From Thalassotalea algicola (GTDB taxonomy: Bacteria > Pseudomonadota > Gammaproteobacteria > Enterobacterales > Alteromonadaceae), in assembly GCF_012932965.1 (NCBI RefSeq), contig NZ_JABBXH010000008.1, forward strand, positions 1 through 64,000: 64,000 nucleotides of DNA, read 5' to 3'. The notes beneath the pieces were generated by a model that ran no database searches, had not been told where the DNA came from, and saw only the letters and a list, made by a program, of their open reading frames with translations. Made by a program: the position numbers and the translations under genes. Positions 47,805 to 57,955 of the stretch are shown in pieces (the stretch's first letter is position 1; the number at the start of each line of letters is the position of its first letter).

Positions 47805-48185
47805 ATGAATATTTTAGTGGTTGATGACAAAGCAAGCATTATTGAGCACCTTGATGGGCTTTTAACTAAACGGGGCTGCAGAGTAACGACTGCCTCGAAT
47901 GGTTTAGATGGCTATGAAAAATATCAAAACGCCTCATTCGATCTGCTTGTAATCGACCACTTAATGCCATTAATGAATGGTATTCAGTTATTAAAGAATA
48001 TTAAGCAACATGAAAATACACACACGCCGATTATTTTCATGACTACGCAAGGAAAAGACAGCGTAGCGGAGCTTATCGAACAACAACTGTGTGATTTTGT
48101 CATTGATAAACCTATTGATGAGCAAAATTTCCTATCACTAATTGAACAGCTAAACAAGCAAAATACTCGCTTCGCCTCACTATAA
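47805..48185 (+). CDS. single-domain response regulator receiver
   Basis: 126 residues, a CheY-like receiver with no output domain. Acidic pocket in VVDDKAS, phosphorylatable Asp in LLVIDHLMP (about residue 51), Thr in FMTTQG and Lys in IDKPID. It must act by protein contact or in a phosphorelay. No histidine kinase is adjacent. Confidence 0.88.
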   Translation: MNILVVDDKASIIEHLDGLLTKRGCRVTTASNGLDGYEKYQNASFDLLVIDHLMPLMNGIQLLKNIKQHENTHTPIIFMTTQGKDSVAELIEQQLCDFVIDKPIDEQNFLSLIEQLNKQNTRFASL

Positions 48186-48240
48186 AAACACTTCATTTTC
48201 ATTTATTCTTTAGCAATCGAAAATAGAATAAATTGTACAA

Positions 48241-48786
48241 ATGACAGAATCAGATATTGCCCTACTTAAAAACGCGGTTCACACCATAGAAAACTATCCA
48301 AAAGAAGGGATCATGTTTCGCGATGTGATGGGCATCTTAGAAAACAATGCAGCATTTTCTTTAACTATTGAATCGTTAAAGAAAAAATTCGAGAATCAAG
48401 GGTTTACTAAGGTAGTAGGTACAGAAGCTAGAGGCTTCTTATTCGGAGCGCCACTTGCGTTAGAGTTAGGTGTTGGTTTTGTTCCTGTTCGAAAGCCGGG
48501 TAAACTGCCAAGAGCGACTTACGCGCAAGACTATGAGCTGGAATACGGAACAGATACCTTAGAAATTCACCAAGACGCGTTAGTTGCTGACGATAAAGTA
48601 CTAATTGTTGATGATTTACTCGCTACCGGCGGCACTATTGAAGCGACTACAAAATTAATTCGTCGTGTAGGAGCCGAGGCAACAGATGCGGCGTTTATCA
48701 TCTCTTTACCTGATTTAGGTGGGGAATCTAAGCTTGCTGATTTAGGTTTAGCGGTTACCACCTTAATTCAGTATGAAGGTGAATAA
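48241..48786 (+). CDS. apt: adenine phosphoribosyltransferase
   Basis: 181 residues. Joins adenine and PRPP to AMP (purine salvage). The PRPP loop [13 protein letters not shown] is at residues 120-132. No strong ribosome site. It precedes dnaX by 6 bp, the order seen in enterobacteria. Confidence 0.96.
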   Translation: MTESDIALLKNAVHTIENYPKEGIMFRDVMGILENNAAFSLTIESLKKKFENQGFTKVVGTEARGFLFGAPLALELGVGFVPVRKPGKLPRATYAQDYELEYGTDTLEIHQDALVADDKVLIVDDLLATGGTIEATTKLIRRVGAEATDAAFIISLPDLGGESKLADLGLAVTTLIQYEGE

Positions 48787-48792
48787 AGACCT

Positions 48793-51051
48793 ATGAGCTA
48801 CCAAGTGCTGGCGCGAAAATGGCGCCCTAAAACATTTAGCGAGTTAATGGGGCAAGAGCATGTTGTTTCCGTACTTGTTAATGCCATTAGCCAGCAACGC
48901 TTGCACCATGCATATCTATTTACCGGTACTCGTGGGGTAGGTAAAACCACAATTGCTCGCATTTTCGCAAAGAGTTTAAACTGTGAAGTAGGGGTAACAG
49001 CCGAGCCTTGTGGAAAATGCGACATATGTTTAGATATTGATCAAGGACGCTTTGTCGATTTACTTGAAATAGATGCTGCATCAAGAACCAAAGTCGATGA
49101 CACTCGTGAAATATTAGACAACGTTCAATATGCGCCAACGCGTGGTCGATATAAGGTTTACCTGATAGATGAAGTGCACATGCTTTCACGAAGCAGCTTT
49201 AATGCACTACTTAAGACATTAGAAGAACCGCCTGAACACGTAAAATTCATTTTAGCAACGACGGATCCACAAAAACTGCCGATCACTGTGCTATCGCGTT
49301 GTCTTCAGTTTCATTTAAAGGCGTTATCAGTTTCACAAATAGAGCAACAGTTAGATAAAATTTTAAGCGCTGAAAGCGTTACTAGTGAAAATGAGTGTTT
49401 GAATATGTTGGCAAAGGCGGCACGTGGCAGTATGCGTGACTCACTTAGTTTAACTGATCAAGCAATTGCTCAAGGTCAAGGGCATATTACCTTGGCTAAT
49501 TTGCAACAAATGCTTGGTGGTATTGACCAACATTGGCCTTATAAAATTTTAATCGCGCTATTAAAGCAAGATGCTCAAGGCTTGATGGAATTGTCGAAAG
49601 AAATTGCATCTTTTGCACCAAGCTATAATCGACTTTTTGCCGAGTTAATTCAGTTACTGCATCATGTCGCACTATACCAAGTCGTCGAGCAACATTTTGA
49701 TTTGTCACCAGAGCATGCTTCGTTAATTAAGAAATTTAGCCAAACAATGTCGGCGCAAGATATTCAATTGTATTATCAGCTAGCGTTAAATGGTCGCAAA
49801 GACTTACCTTATGCATTTGATGAGCAAGCAGCGTTTGACATGACATTGCTGAGATTACTCGCGTTTAAGCCTATGGCGCAGGCTGATGTTGCTGAAACGC
49901 AAACAGAGACGGCACAACTTCCACCAAACTTTGACGATGTGCAATTAGAAAGTACGAAAATTGCAAACAATAGTGGTGTCATTGAAGAAAATGTACCAGA
50001 GTCCACTCAATTGGACACAGAAATTCTCGACGAATTAGCAGCAACTGAAGAAGTTGCATCAGCAAAGCCGGTTGAGTTGATAGATCAAAAAGAGCAAGTA
50101 GAACAAGTAGGCGCCGAAGAGTATCACTTAGATAATGACGATGTTACTGACGAGCCAACGGCTACTTTAAATGCTGAATTACTTGCCGTTGAGCAAAGTG
50201 CTGCTGAGCAACATGTTGCAGCGAGTTTCGATAAAGTTGAACAACACACAAGTGCGACAGCTGAAAGAATTGAGGATACGGCGATTAACGAAAATGTTGC
50301 GCCAACAGACAGCCCATCACTTATTGAAAACAACATTACAGAACAAATAGAATCAATCAGTACTAAAGCAACGGAAGCGCCAGAAGCAACCGCGAACGAA
50401 GAAAGCGTAACTAAAGAAATAAGTTCGCCGAAAATTGAAAGTGGTATTTTGAGCGCTTCGGTTGAATCTGCTTTAGCGACAAGGAACATGCTTCGAAGCC
50501 GAAAGAAAAAGCTGGAGAGTGAAGCAAAAAAGTCTAATGACGTGGAAACACGTCCTGAAAGTAGCGAAAAAATAAATAAACCAAAATTCGAAGTGCCTGA
50601 TATTGACTCATTGCCAGAGCAAGGCTTCGAAATTCAATCTGTTGATCCATCTATCGTAAAAAAAGCGAATCAAGTAGATAAGTGGGCGAATATGATTGAT
50701 GCAATGGCACTTAACGGGCGATTACGAGTATTGGCACAACAGGCAATAATTAGCCCGTCAACTACCGACGAACATTTGGTTTTAGAACTTAATCAGTCAG
50801 CAAAACATTTAAAAACAGACGTTGCAATGGAACAGCTGCAATCTTTTGTTTCAGATCACTTTAGCCAATCAATGCAAGTCGAAGTTAATATTGTTGAAGA
50901 TACAGTAGACGACCCTTTAAAAATTCAAGGTCAAATTAATGAGAAGCGCTACGATTACGCAAAAGCACTTTTACAGGAAGATCCGTTAATTCAACGGTTA
51001 CAGAATGAGTTTCAAGCGGTAATTGATGAATCAACCATCATTGCTCGCTAA
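48793..51051 (+). CDS. dnaX: DNA polymerase III subunits tau and gamma
   Basis: 752 residues for full-length tau, longer than E. coli tau (643), mainly through an acidic low-complexity linker (about 370-560). The AAA+ clamp-loader domain has Walker A GTRGVGKTT, the four-Cys zinc module (CEVGVTAEPCGKCDIC) and Walker B VYLIDEVHM. The C-terminal tau domain binds the polymerase alpha subunit. A complete -1 frameshift signal at 50514-50554 would give a gamma form of 581 residues. Confidence 0.95.
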   Translation: MSYQVLARKWRPKTFSELMGQEHVVSVLVNAISQQRLHHAYLFTGTRGVGKTTIARIFAKSLNCEVGVTAEPCGKCDICLDIDQGRFVDLLEIDAASRTKVDDTREILDNVQYAPTRGRYKVYLIDEVHMLSRSSFNALLKTLEEPPEHVKFILATTDPQKLPITVLSRCLQFHLKALSVSQIEQQLDKILSAESVTSENECLNMLAKAARGSMRDSLSLTDQAIAQGQGHITLANLQQMLGGIDQHWPYKILIALLKQDAQGLMELSKEIASFAPSYNRLFAELIQLLHHVALYQVVEQHFDLSPEHASLIKKFSQTMSAQDIQLYYQLALNGRKDLPYAFDEQAAFDMTLLRLLAFKPMAQADVAETQTETAQLPPNFDDVQLESTKIANNSGVIEENVPESTQLDTEILDELAATEEVASAKPVELIDQKEQVEQVGAEEYHLDNDDVTDEPTATLNAELLAVEQSAAEQHVAASFDKVEQHTSATAERIEDTAINENVAPTDSPSLIENNITEQIESISTKATEAPEATANEESVTKEISSPKIESGILSASVESALATRNMLRSRKKKLESEAKKSNDVETRPESSEKINKPKFEVPDIDSLPEQGFEIQSVDPSIVKKANQVDKWANMIDAMALNGRLRVLAQQAIISPSTTDEHLVLELNQSAKHLKTDVAMEQLQSFVSDHFSQSMQVEVNIVEDTVDDPLKIQGQINEKRYDYAKALLQEDPLIQRLQNEFQAVIDESTIIAR
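50514..50554 (+). other. programmed -1 ribosomal frameshift signal in dnaX
   Basis: The heptamer A AAA AAG (50526-50532) is in the correct phase (codons GCA AAA AAG). GGAGAG at 50514-50519 is a Shine-Dalgarno-like stimulator 8-10 bases upstream. A hairpin GACGTG-GAAA-CACGTC (50539-50554) starts six bases downstream. Slipping back one base reads GTC then TAA (50535-50537), ending gamma after one new residue, as in E. coli dnaX. Confidence 0.88.
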
Positions 51052-51115
51052 TACAGCTTGAATTATCCGTCAATAATCACTATCTTTGGCGGCAATTAGT
51101 TTTTGGAGAAATATT

Positions 51116-51442
51116 ATGATGAAAGGTGGCATGGGCAACTTAATGAAGCAAGCCCAACAAATGCAAGCAAAAATGCAAAAAGCGCAAGAAGAAATCGCTA
51201 ACATGGAAGTTGTTGGTGAATCAGGCGCAGGTATGGTTAAAGTTACCATGACCGGCTCTCATAGTGTACGTCGTGTAGAGATAGATGAAAGTTTAATGGA
51301 AGACGACAAAGACATGATTGAAGACTTAGTGGCAGCAGCATTTAACGATGCAGTTCGCCGTGTCGAAGAAGTTAATAAAGAGAAAATGGGCGCATTAACT
51401 GGCGGTATGCAGATGCCACCAGGTATGAAAATGCCGTTCTAA
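51116..51442 (+). CDS. ybaB: YbaB/EbfC family nucleoid-associated protein
   Basis: 108 residues from [17 protein letters not shown]. Small dimeric DNA-binding protein; the C-terminal [12 protein letters not shown] is the family hallmark. Start at 51116 chosen for GGAGA seven bases upstream and match to the E. coli N-terminus; a frame open from 51086 has no support. It follows dnaX as usual, but recR, its normal next neighbour, is absent here. Confidence 0.93.
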   Translation: MMKGGMGNLMKQAQQMQAKMQKAQEEIANMEVVGESGAGMVKVTMTGSHSVRRVEIDESLMEDDKDMIEDLVAAAFNDAVRRVEEVNKEKMGALTGGMQMPPGMKMPF

Positions 51443-51461
51443 TTTGAACGTTTTCTTGACG

Positions 51462-51486
51462 AAAAAGGCGCCAATCGGCGCCTTTT
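51462..51486 (+). terminator. terminator after ybaB
   Basis: AAAAGGCGCC / GGCGCCTTTT with loop AATC. Confidence 0.9.
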
Positions 51487-51537
51487 CTGTATTAGTTAAC
51501 CTTCAATTGAGATGAATTACTTTCTCGCTTTGTAATT

Positions 51538-52395
51538 TTAATTGGGTAAATCAAAACAAGCCGACATACTTGTGGTATGTCGTGTCTGAAAAGGCACTGG
51601 ATCAATATCTAAATCTCGCAGCATATCGGCGTATGGACCAGTACCTAATTTAAGTGCGACGGCATCATTCGGAGTTTGATTGTTCCAAAGTCTGCTGATG
51701 TTTTTTGACACGTTAAAGTTGGCTTTAAAACATGTCGCGCTTTGCTTTATTTCTTCATTTAAAATTGAGTAAAGATTAGATTTAACGTTAAAGGCAGTCT
51801 TTTTACCTGATGTTGGAATGTCTAACTGAACATATTGATTGCCACTCGCATCAGTTGCTTTCGTTGTGCTAATACCATTGGCAACTTTGATATCAATATC
51901 GTCTACCACTTTTGGCAGTCCCCAAATTTTCAATCCTCTAATTTGATTTTCTAAACTGGTAACTGGCATATGAAATACATGGTAACCAAAACGTGAAAAT
52001 TGCTTTTCTAACAATAAAGGTAATAGTGGCGGGTTAAACTTAGGTTCAACTTGGATCGGAATTGTCATGGCAATTTCATTATAAGGTGCAACACCAAGTA
52101 CATTTTTGTATTCATAACAAGAAATGGTGATTAAGGCTTTGTTACCTGGCATCTTAACTGGTGTCATTTTTTCACTAGGTAATCGCTTTTTTGCTTTATC
52201 AAAGTCACATAAAAATATGCCAATTGCACAGCTTACATCGCCATAAAATGTTGGAAATAAATAGTCTTTTGTTATTTGTTCGTTGAGCGCTAGTGGCTGT
52301 GATGCAGTACGCAATTCAAAATGACTAAAAAAGTTGTCTGTAAACTCGGCTTTGTTGTCTAGTAGCGTTTCTGAGATAGAATTGTTTGCTTGCAT
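51538..52395 (-). CDS. acetoacetate decarboxylase family protein
   Basis: 285 residues with the ADC-like beta-barrel fold (about 50-270), including the conserved GLKIWGLPKVVDDIDI strand pair. Many members of this family lack confirmed decarboxylase activity, and I cannot place the catalytic lysine with confidence. Single gene between the ybaB and yhbY units; lies where recR might be expected. Confidence 0.7.
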   Translation of the reverse strand: MQANNSISETLLDNKAEFTDNFFSHFELRTASQPLALNEQITKDYLFPTFYGDVSCAIGIFLCDFDKAKKRLPSEKMTPVKMPGNKALITISCYEYKNVLGVAPYNEIAMTIPIQVEPKFNPPLLPLLLEKQFSRFGYHVFHMPVTSLENQIRGLKIWGLPKVVDDIDIKVANGISTTKATDASGNQYVQLDIPTSGKKTAFNVKSNLYSILNEEIKQSATCFKANFNVSKNISRLWNNQTPNDAVALKLGTGPYADMLRDLDIDPVPFQTRHTTSMSACFDLPN

Positions 52396-52513
52396 TGTTA
52401 AAGTTTATTTTGAGTGTTTGATAATTAAACTAACGAATTACTAGGCAAACTTAAATAGTAAAAATTACCCAAAAATGCTAAAAGCCGGCGGGGCGTTTGT
52501 TACATACAGGTAT

Positions 52514-52539
52514 AAAAAAAAGGCACCTAAGTGCCTTTT
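52514..52539 (-). terminator. terminator after yhbY
   Basis: Read on the minus strand: AAAAGGCAC / GTGCCTTTT with loop TTAG, followed by a seven-T run. Confidence 0.88.
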
Positions 52540-52544
52540 ATTAT

Positions 52545-52841
52545 TTAGCCTCTCGGCAATTGAATTTTCTTATCTTCAGATTGACGGTAAAGTATTAGTG
52601 TTTTACCAATCACTTGTACTTTAACAGCTTCTGCTTCTCGGCATATCGCTTCAACAATCAACCCTTTAGTTTCACGATCATCGGTAGGAATTTTGACTTT
52701 GATTAATTCGTGGTGATTTAATGCATAGTCAATTTCAGCAACAACAGCTTCTGTTAAACCGTTACTACCTAGTAGCACAACTGGTTTTAGGTTATGTGCC
52801 AGCGCTTTTAAGTGCTGGATTTGTTTTTTATTAAGGCTCAT
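52545..52841 (-). CDS. yhbY: CRS1-YhbY family ribosome assembly RNA-binding protein
   Basis: 98 residues, matching E. coli YhbY (97) almost end to end, with the RNA-binding GSNGLTEAVVAEID loop. Associates with pre-50S particles. ATG at 52841 chosen because the two codons before it are TTG and the family begins MxLxxKQxQHLK. Divergent from rlmE-ftsH, the normal arrangement. Confidence 0.94.
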   Translation of the reverse strand: MSLNKKQIQHLKALAHNLKPVVLLGSNGLTEAVVAEIDYALNHHELIKVKIPTDDRETKGLIVEAICREAEAVKVQVIGKTLILYRQSEDKKIQLPRG

Positions 52842-52864
52842 CAACAATTTTCGTTACAAGTTAG

Positions 52865-52892
52865 CTTGAATTTGGCTATTTTACCCTTATCT
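52865..52892 (+). promoter_or_regulatory. candidate sigma32 promoter of rlmE-ftsH
   Basis: CTTGAAT (52865-52871), 12 bp, then CCCTTATCT (52884-52892). The -35 fits RpoH well, the -10 only partly. The rlmE-ftsH operon is a known heat-shock operon in E. coli. Confidence 0.5.
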
Positions 52893-52967
52893 AGTCTGTA
52901 ATACTATGTCTACCCTTTGGTTTTCAGTGACTATATTTAAACCAAAGCGATATTTAAGGTTAGCTAA

Positions 52968-53597
52968 GTGAGCAAAAAAAAGCACAGTGCAAGTAGCAAA
53001 CGTTGGTTAGATGAGCACTTTGATGATGAGTACGTCAAGAAAGCTCAAAAACTGGGGTTAAGATCTCGCGCAGTTTTTAAAATTGAAGAAATCAATAACA
53101 AAGATAAACTGATAAAATCTGGTATGAAAGTCGTCGATTTAGGCGCTGCACCAGGCGGTTGGTCAGAGTATGCAGTAAAGCAAGTAGGAGACAATGGCCA
53201 AGTAGTCGCGTGCGATATTTTGTCAATGGACCCAATTGCTGGTGTTGATTTTTTACAAGGCGATTTTCGTGAAGAAGCAGTGCTTGATGCACTTTTAGAA
53301 CGAATTAACGGCAAAGACATTGATGTGGTCATGTCAGATATGGCAGCAAACTTTACGGGTAATGATGCGGCAGACTCAGCTCGCAGCATGTATTTAGTGG
53401 AGTTGGCGCTAGATATGTGTCATCAAGTATTGAAGAAAAATGGCGCTTTTGTGGTCAAAGTATTTCAAGGAGAAGGCTTCGATCAGTTTATGAAAGAGGT
53501 CAAAGCAGTGTTTAATGTGGTGAAAACACGTAAACCTGAGTCGTCTAGAGCAAGATCTAGAGAAGTATATCTAGTAGCTACTGGCTTTAAATTGTAG
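52968..53597 (+). CDS. rlmE: 23S rRNA 2'-O-methyltransferase RlmE
   Basis: 209 residues. Methylates U2552 of 23S rRNA. The catalytic tetrad Lys38, Asp124, Lys164 and Glu199 is intact at the same positions as E. coli RrmJ, and the SAM motif is [10 protein letters not shown] (57-66). GTG start with AAGG upstream. Followed by ftsH as in enterobacteria. Confidence 0.97.
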   Translation: MSKKKHSASSKRWLDEHFDDEYVKKAQKLGLRSRAVFKIEEINNKDKLIKSGMKVVDLGAAPGGWSEYAVKQVGDNGQVVACDILSMDPIAGVDFLQGDFREEAVLDALLERINGKDIDVVMSDMAANFTGNDAADSARSMYLVELALDMCHQVLKKNGAFVVKVFQGEGFDQFMKEVKAVFNVVKTRKPESSRARSREVYLVATGFKL

Positions 53598-53653
53598 TAA
53601 ATTAAAGAACTAATTGGTCGCACCATTATTAGAAACAGCAAGAGGTTGTTAAG

Positions 53654-55594
53654 TTGAGCGATATGGCAAAAAATCTTATTTTATGGTTGGTTATTGCGGT
53701 TGTGCTGATGTCTGTATTTCAGTCATTTTCACCAGGCGGCGGTAATGAGCAACAAATGGACTACACCCGTTTTATTCAGGATGTAAGGCAAGGGCAGGTC
53801 CGTGAGGCTACAGTAGATCGCAACGGAGTGATCCAGGGAACAAAACGCAGTGGAGAACAATTCGTTACTGTAATTCCAGGTGGTTATGACAGTGATTTAA
53901 TTAATGACCTTGTAAAACAAGGCGTACGTGCAAAAGGTCAGCTTCCTGAAGAGCCTAGCATTCTAACGTCTATCTTTATTTCTTGGTTCCCGATGTTGCT
54001 GCTAATTGGTGTGTGGATTTTCTTCATGCGTCAAATGCAAGGTGGTGGCGGTAAAGGTGCCATGTCATTCGGTAAGTCGAAAGCTCGCCTGTTAAGTGAA
54101 GATCAAATTAAGACTACATTTGCTGATGTGGCAGGTTGTGATGAAGCAAAAGAAGAAGTCGCTGAACTTGTTGATTACTTACGTGACCCAAGCAAATTCC
54201 AAAAATTAGGTGGCCGTATACCTTCTGGTATTTTAATGGTTGGTCAGCCTGGTACAGGTAAAACGCTATTAGCTAAAGCAATTGCTGGTGAAGCAAAAGT
54301 ACCATTTTTTAGTATTTCAGGTTCTGACTTCGTAGAAATGTTTGTTGGTGTTGGTGCTTCTCGTGTTCGCGACATGTTTGAACAGGCGAAGAAATCAGCT
54401 CCTTGTATTATTTTTATCGATGAAATCGATGCGGTAGGCCGTCAACGTGGGGCGGGTCTTGGTGGTGGGCATGATGAACGTGAACAAACACTAAACCAAA
54501 TGCTTGTTGAAATGGATGGCTTCGAAGGAAATGAAGGGGTAATCGTTATTGCCGCTACTAACCGTCCAGATGTACTTGATCCGGCATTACTTCGTCCTGG
54601 TCGTTTTGACCGTCAAGTAACGGTTGGATTACCTGATATCCGTGGCCGTGAACAAATCCTTAAAGTTCATATGCGTAAGGTGCCATTAGCAGACGATGTT
54701 AAAGCAGCCGTAATTGCTCGTGGTACACCTGGTTTTTCAGGTGCTGATTTAGCTAACTTAGTTAACGAAGCTGCATTATTTGCTGCCCGTGGCTCTCGTC
54801 GCTTAGTGTCGATGGAAGAGTTTGAAAAAGCGAAAGACAAAATATTGATGGGCGCTGAGCGCAAGTCAATGGTAATGAGCGAAGAAGAGAAAGAAATGAC
54901 CGCTTATCATGAAGCTGGTCACGCAATTGTCGGTCGCTTAGTACCTGAACATGATCCAGTTTACAAAGTGTCAATTATTCCTCGTGGTCGTGCACTGGGG
55001 GTTACCATGTACCTACCAGAAAAAGATCGCTTTAGTCATAGTAAGCAACATTTAGAAAGTAATATTTCGTCGCTATACGGTGGCCGAATTGCTGAAGAAA
55101 TTATCTATGGTGCTGACAAAGTTTCTACTGGTGCATCGAATGATATTGAGCGTGCAACTAACTTAGCGCGCAAGATGGTTACACAATGGGGTTTATCTGA
55201 AAAAATGGGCCCTATGTTATTTGCTGAAGAAGAAGGCGAAGTATTCTTAGGCCGTACCTCTGCTAAGCATTTACATATGTCAGATGAAACTGCACAAGCG
55301 ATTGATGAAGAAATTAAAGAGTTTGTTGAACGTAACTATCAACGTGCTGAACAGATTTTGAAAGACAATATGGATATCTTGCATGCAATGAAAGATGCGT
55401 TAATGCACTTTGAAACGATTGATGCAAACCAAATTGATGATTTAATGGCTCGCCGCGAAGTAAGAGCGCCTGCAGATATAGATGATTCTAGCTCTGGCTC
55501 TACGCCTTCGTCAGGTAGTGCTGTTAAGGAAGAAGATTCTAAAGATGCTGCAAGTCCTAAAATTGACGACGCGTCTGACGTACCAGCTAAATAA
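53654..55594 (+). CDS. ftsH: ATP-dependent zinc metalloprotease FtsH
   Basis: 646 residues. Two membrane helices (about 8-24 and 102-124) flank a periplasmic domain. The AAA+ part has Walker A GQPGTGKT (about 197-204), Walker [10 protein letters not shown] and the second region of homology. The zinc site is HEAGH (419-423) plus Asp in ASNDIERA. Degrades membrane and regulatory proteins such as sigma32 and LpxC in E. coli. TTG start at 53654 chosen for AGAGG nine bases upstream; the ATG three codons later is the alternative. Confidence 0.97.
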   Translation: MSDMAKNLILWLVIAVVLMSVFQSFSPGGGNEQQMDYTRFIQDVRQGQVREATVDRNGVIQGTKRSGEQFVTVIPGGYDSDLINDLVKQGVRAKGQLPEEPSILTSIFISWFPMLLLIGVWIFFMRQMQGGGGKGAMSFGKSKARLLSEDQIKTTFADVAGCDEAKEEVAELVDYLRDPSKFQKLGGRIPSGILMVGQPGTGKTLLAKAIAGEAKVPFFSISGSDFVEMFVGVGASRVRDMFEQAKKSAPCIIFIDEIDAVGRQRGAGLGGGHDEREQTLNQMLVEMDGFEGNEGVIVIAATNRPDVLDPALLRPGRFDRQVTVGLPDIRGREQILKVHMRKVPLADDVKAAVIARGTPGFSGADLANLVNEAALFAARGSRRLVSMEEFEKAKDKILMGAERKSMVMSEEEKEMTAYHEAGHAIVGRLVPEHDPVYKVSIIPRGRALGVTMYLPEKDRFSHSKQHLESNISSLYGGRIAEEIIYGADKVSTGASNDIERATNLARKMVTQWGLSEKMGPMLFAEEEGEVFLGRTSAKHLHMSDETAQAIDEEIKEFVERNYQRAEQILKDNMDILHAMKDALMHFETIDANQIDDLMARREVRAPADIDDSSSGSTPSSGSAVKEEDSKDAASPKIDDASDVPAK

Positions 55595-55614
55595 TTAATA
55601 TGTTTTAAAGTTAT

Positions 55615-55643
55615 AAAGCCCCGAATATTCGGGGCTTTATTTT
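55615..55643 (+). terminator. terminator after ftsH
   Basis: AAAGCCCCGAAT / ATTCGGGGCTTT, a 24-bp perfect palindrome followed by ATTTT. Confidence 0.85.
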
Positions 55644-55663
55644 AACTGAAGTTTTTTAAATAA

Positions 55664-56515
55664 ATGACCAACGATATATTGCAATGCGGTGACAAGGCGT
55701 TAACGCTAACTTCGCCACAAGTCATGGGTATATTAAATGTTACGCCAGATTCATTTTCTGATGGTGGCAAATTTGTCTCTTTTGATAGTGCCCTGTCTCA
55801 AGTTGAACAAATGATTAATGACGGTGCCACAATTATCGATATTGGTGGCGAGTCGACACGCCCTGGTGCTAAAGCTGTGACGCTTGAAGATGAACTCGAA
55901 AGAGTCATTCCAATACTTAGCGCAATCAAGCAACGATTTGATATCGTCGTATCTGTGGATACCAGCAAAGCTGGTGTTATGAATGAGGCGATAAAGGCTG
56001 GGGCGGGCATCATTAATGATGTTAGAGCATTGCAAAATGATGGTTGTTTAGAGGTAGTAGCTGCTGCTGACATACCCATTTGTTTAATGCATATGCAGGG
56101 TATGCCTCGTACAATGCAAAAAAATCCGCAATATGAAGATGTAACACAGGACATTATCAGTTTCATTGGCCAACGCCTTAATGTTTGTCAGCAACACGGA
56201 ATAGATAAAAGTCGGCTCATTGTCGATCCTGGTTTTGGTTTTGGAAAAACACTAGAGCAAAATTATCAGTTACTGAATCAGTTGAGTGACTTTGAAGAAT
56301 TAGATTTACCTTTATTGGTAGGCATTTCAAGAAAGTCTATGATTGGTAATTTACTGAATGCAGATGTAGATGAAAGGCTGGCAGGAAGCCTTTCGGCAGC
56401 AATTATCAGCGCTCAACAAGGTGCAAAAATTATTCGTGTACACGATGTAAAGGAAACCGTGGACGCGTTAACTGTTTTACAGGTCACACAAAGACCAGAA
56501 CTGGCTAGGGGATAA
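55664..56515 (+). CDS. folP: dihydropteroate synthase
   Basis: 283 residues. Condenses p-aminobenzoate with the pterin pyrophosphate in folate synthesis; target of sulfonamides. Signatures [16 protein letters not shown] (20-35) and [11 protein letters not shown] are intact, as is the C-terminal [13 protein letters not shown]. Two bases before glmM, the usual pair. Confidence 0.96.
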   Translation: MTNDILQCGDKALTLTSPQVMGILNVTPDSFSDGGKFVSFDSALSQVEQMINDGATIIDIGGESTRPGAKAVTLEDELERVIPILSAIKQRFDIVVSVDTSKAGVMNEAIKAGAGIINDVRALQNDGCLEVVAAADIPICLMHMQGMPRTMQKNPQYEDVTQDIISFIGQRLNVCQQHGIDKSRLIVDPGFGFGKTLEQNYQLLNQLSDFEELDLPLLVGISRKSMIGNLLNADVDERLAGSLSAAIISAQQGAKIIRVHDVKETVDALTVLQVTQRPELARG

Positions 56516-56517
56516 GA

Positions 56518-57855
56518 ATGTCAGAAAGAAAATATTTTGGTACAGACGGTATTAGAGGTTTTGTTGGTAAGTCACCAATCACACCTGATTTTGTCATGAA
56601 ACTTGGCTACTCTGCGGGTAAAGTACTTGCAGCTCAAGGTACTAAAAAAGTACTAATTGGTAAGGACACTCGAATATCTGGCTATATGCTCGAGTCTGCG
56701 CTTGAAGCAGGTTTTTCAGCCGCTGGTGTAGATATTGGCTTGCTTGGCCCTATGCCAACACCAGGTATCGCTTATTTAACTAAAACATTTCGAGCGGAAG
56801 CAGGTATTGTTATTAGTGCTTCACATAACCCTTATTATGATAACGGCATTAAGTTCTTTTCTCAGTCTGGTGAAAAGTTGCCTGACGCTGTTGAATTAGC
56901 AATTGAAGCTGAAATAGATAAAGCCATGACTTGTGTTGAATCCGATAAGCTGGGTAAAGCAACACGAATCGACGATGCCGCTGGTCGTTATATTGAATTT
57001 TGTAAAAGTAACTTCCCAAGTCAGTATTCTTTGTCAGGGTTAAAGGTTGTTGTTGATTGTGCCAATGGCGCGACTTATCACATTGCGCCAAATGTATTTA
57101 AAGAACTTGGCGCTGAAGTGATCAATATTGCTACTAGTCCAAATGGTACCAATATAAATGATGGCTGTGGTGCAACATCTATGGCACAAATCCAGGCAGC
57201 TGTAGTCGAGCATAAAGCAGACTTAGGTATCGCCTTAGATGGCGATGGTGATCGTCTAATGATGGTTGATCACACGGGAGAGGTTGTTGATGGTGACGAA
57301 TTAGTTTATGTCATCGCTACAAGCGATTTAGCGGCAGGCACTATGCGTGGTGGCGTTGTAGGTACCTTAATGAGCAACATGGGACTGGAATTGGCGTTAG
57401 CCGATCTTGGTGTGCCTTTTGCGCGCAGTAAAGTAGGCGATCGCTATGTAATGGAAATGTTGTTGCAAAATGGTTGGCAGTTGGGGGCAGAAAACTCAGG
57501 ACATATTATAAATTTAAATCACACCTCAACAGGTGATGGCATTATAGCGGCGTTAAACGTACTAACTGCTGTAACTCGAACAGGAAAGAACCTATTTGAA
57601 TTGCGTAGCGGTATGACAAAACTGCCTCAAATTTTGGTGAATGTAAGGTTTGAAGGTGACAGCGACCCGCTTAATGCGCAAAGTGTTGTTGCTGCAGTGC
57701 ACAGTGTAAACGAACGCTTAACGGGCAAAGGTAGAGTATTGCTTCGTAAATCAGGTACAGAGCCATTAATTCGCGTAATGGTTGAAGGTCCTGACAGAGA
57801 AGAAGTAACCGCTTTAGCAAACGAAATTGCAGACGCAGTTAAGCAAGCCGTCTGA
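56518..57855 (+). CDS. glmM: phosphoglucosamine mutase
   Basis: 445 residues, the same as E. coli. Converts glucosamine-6-phosphate to glucosamine-1-phosphate for peptidoglycan and LPS. The phosphoserine is Ser102 in SASHNP, the metal loop DGDGDR lies near 241-246, and the phosphate-binding loop [10 protein letters not shown] is near the C-terminus. Confidence 0.97.
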   Translation: MSERKYFGTDGIRGFVGKSPITPDFVMKLGYSAGKVLAAQGTKKVLIGKDTRISGYMLESALEAGFSAAGVDIGLLGPMPTPGIAYLTKTFRAEAGIVISASHNPYYDNGIKFFSQSGEKLPDAVELAIEAEIDKAMTCVESDKLGKATRIDDAAGRYIEFCKSNFPSQYSLSGLKVVVDCANGATYHIAPNVFKELGAEVINIATSPNGTNINDGCGATSMAQIQAAVVEHKADLGIALDGDGDRLMMVDHTGEVVDGDELVYVIATSDLAAGTMRGGVVGTLMSNMGLELALADLGVPFARSKVGDRYVMEMLLQNGWQLGAENSGHIINLNHTSTGDGIIAALNVLTAVTRTGKNLFELRSGMTKLPQILVNVRFEGDSDPLNAQSVVAAVHSVNERLTGKGRVLLRKSGTEPLIRVMVEGPDREEVTALANEIADAVKQAV

Positions 57856-57955
57856 TAGTTCGTTTTATCGCCAAAAGAACAAGATATTTGGCGAAATACT
57901 TGTAACTTAGCGGCAGGTTAGTTAATATCTCGCCGCTCTAAATTGGGAACTCGAC

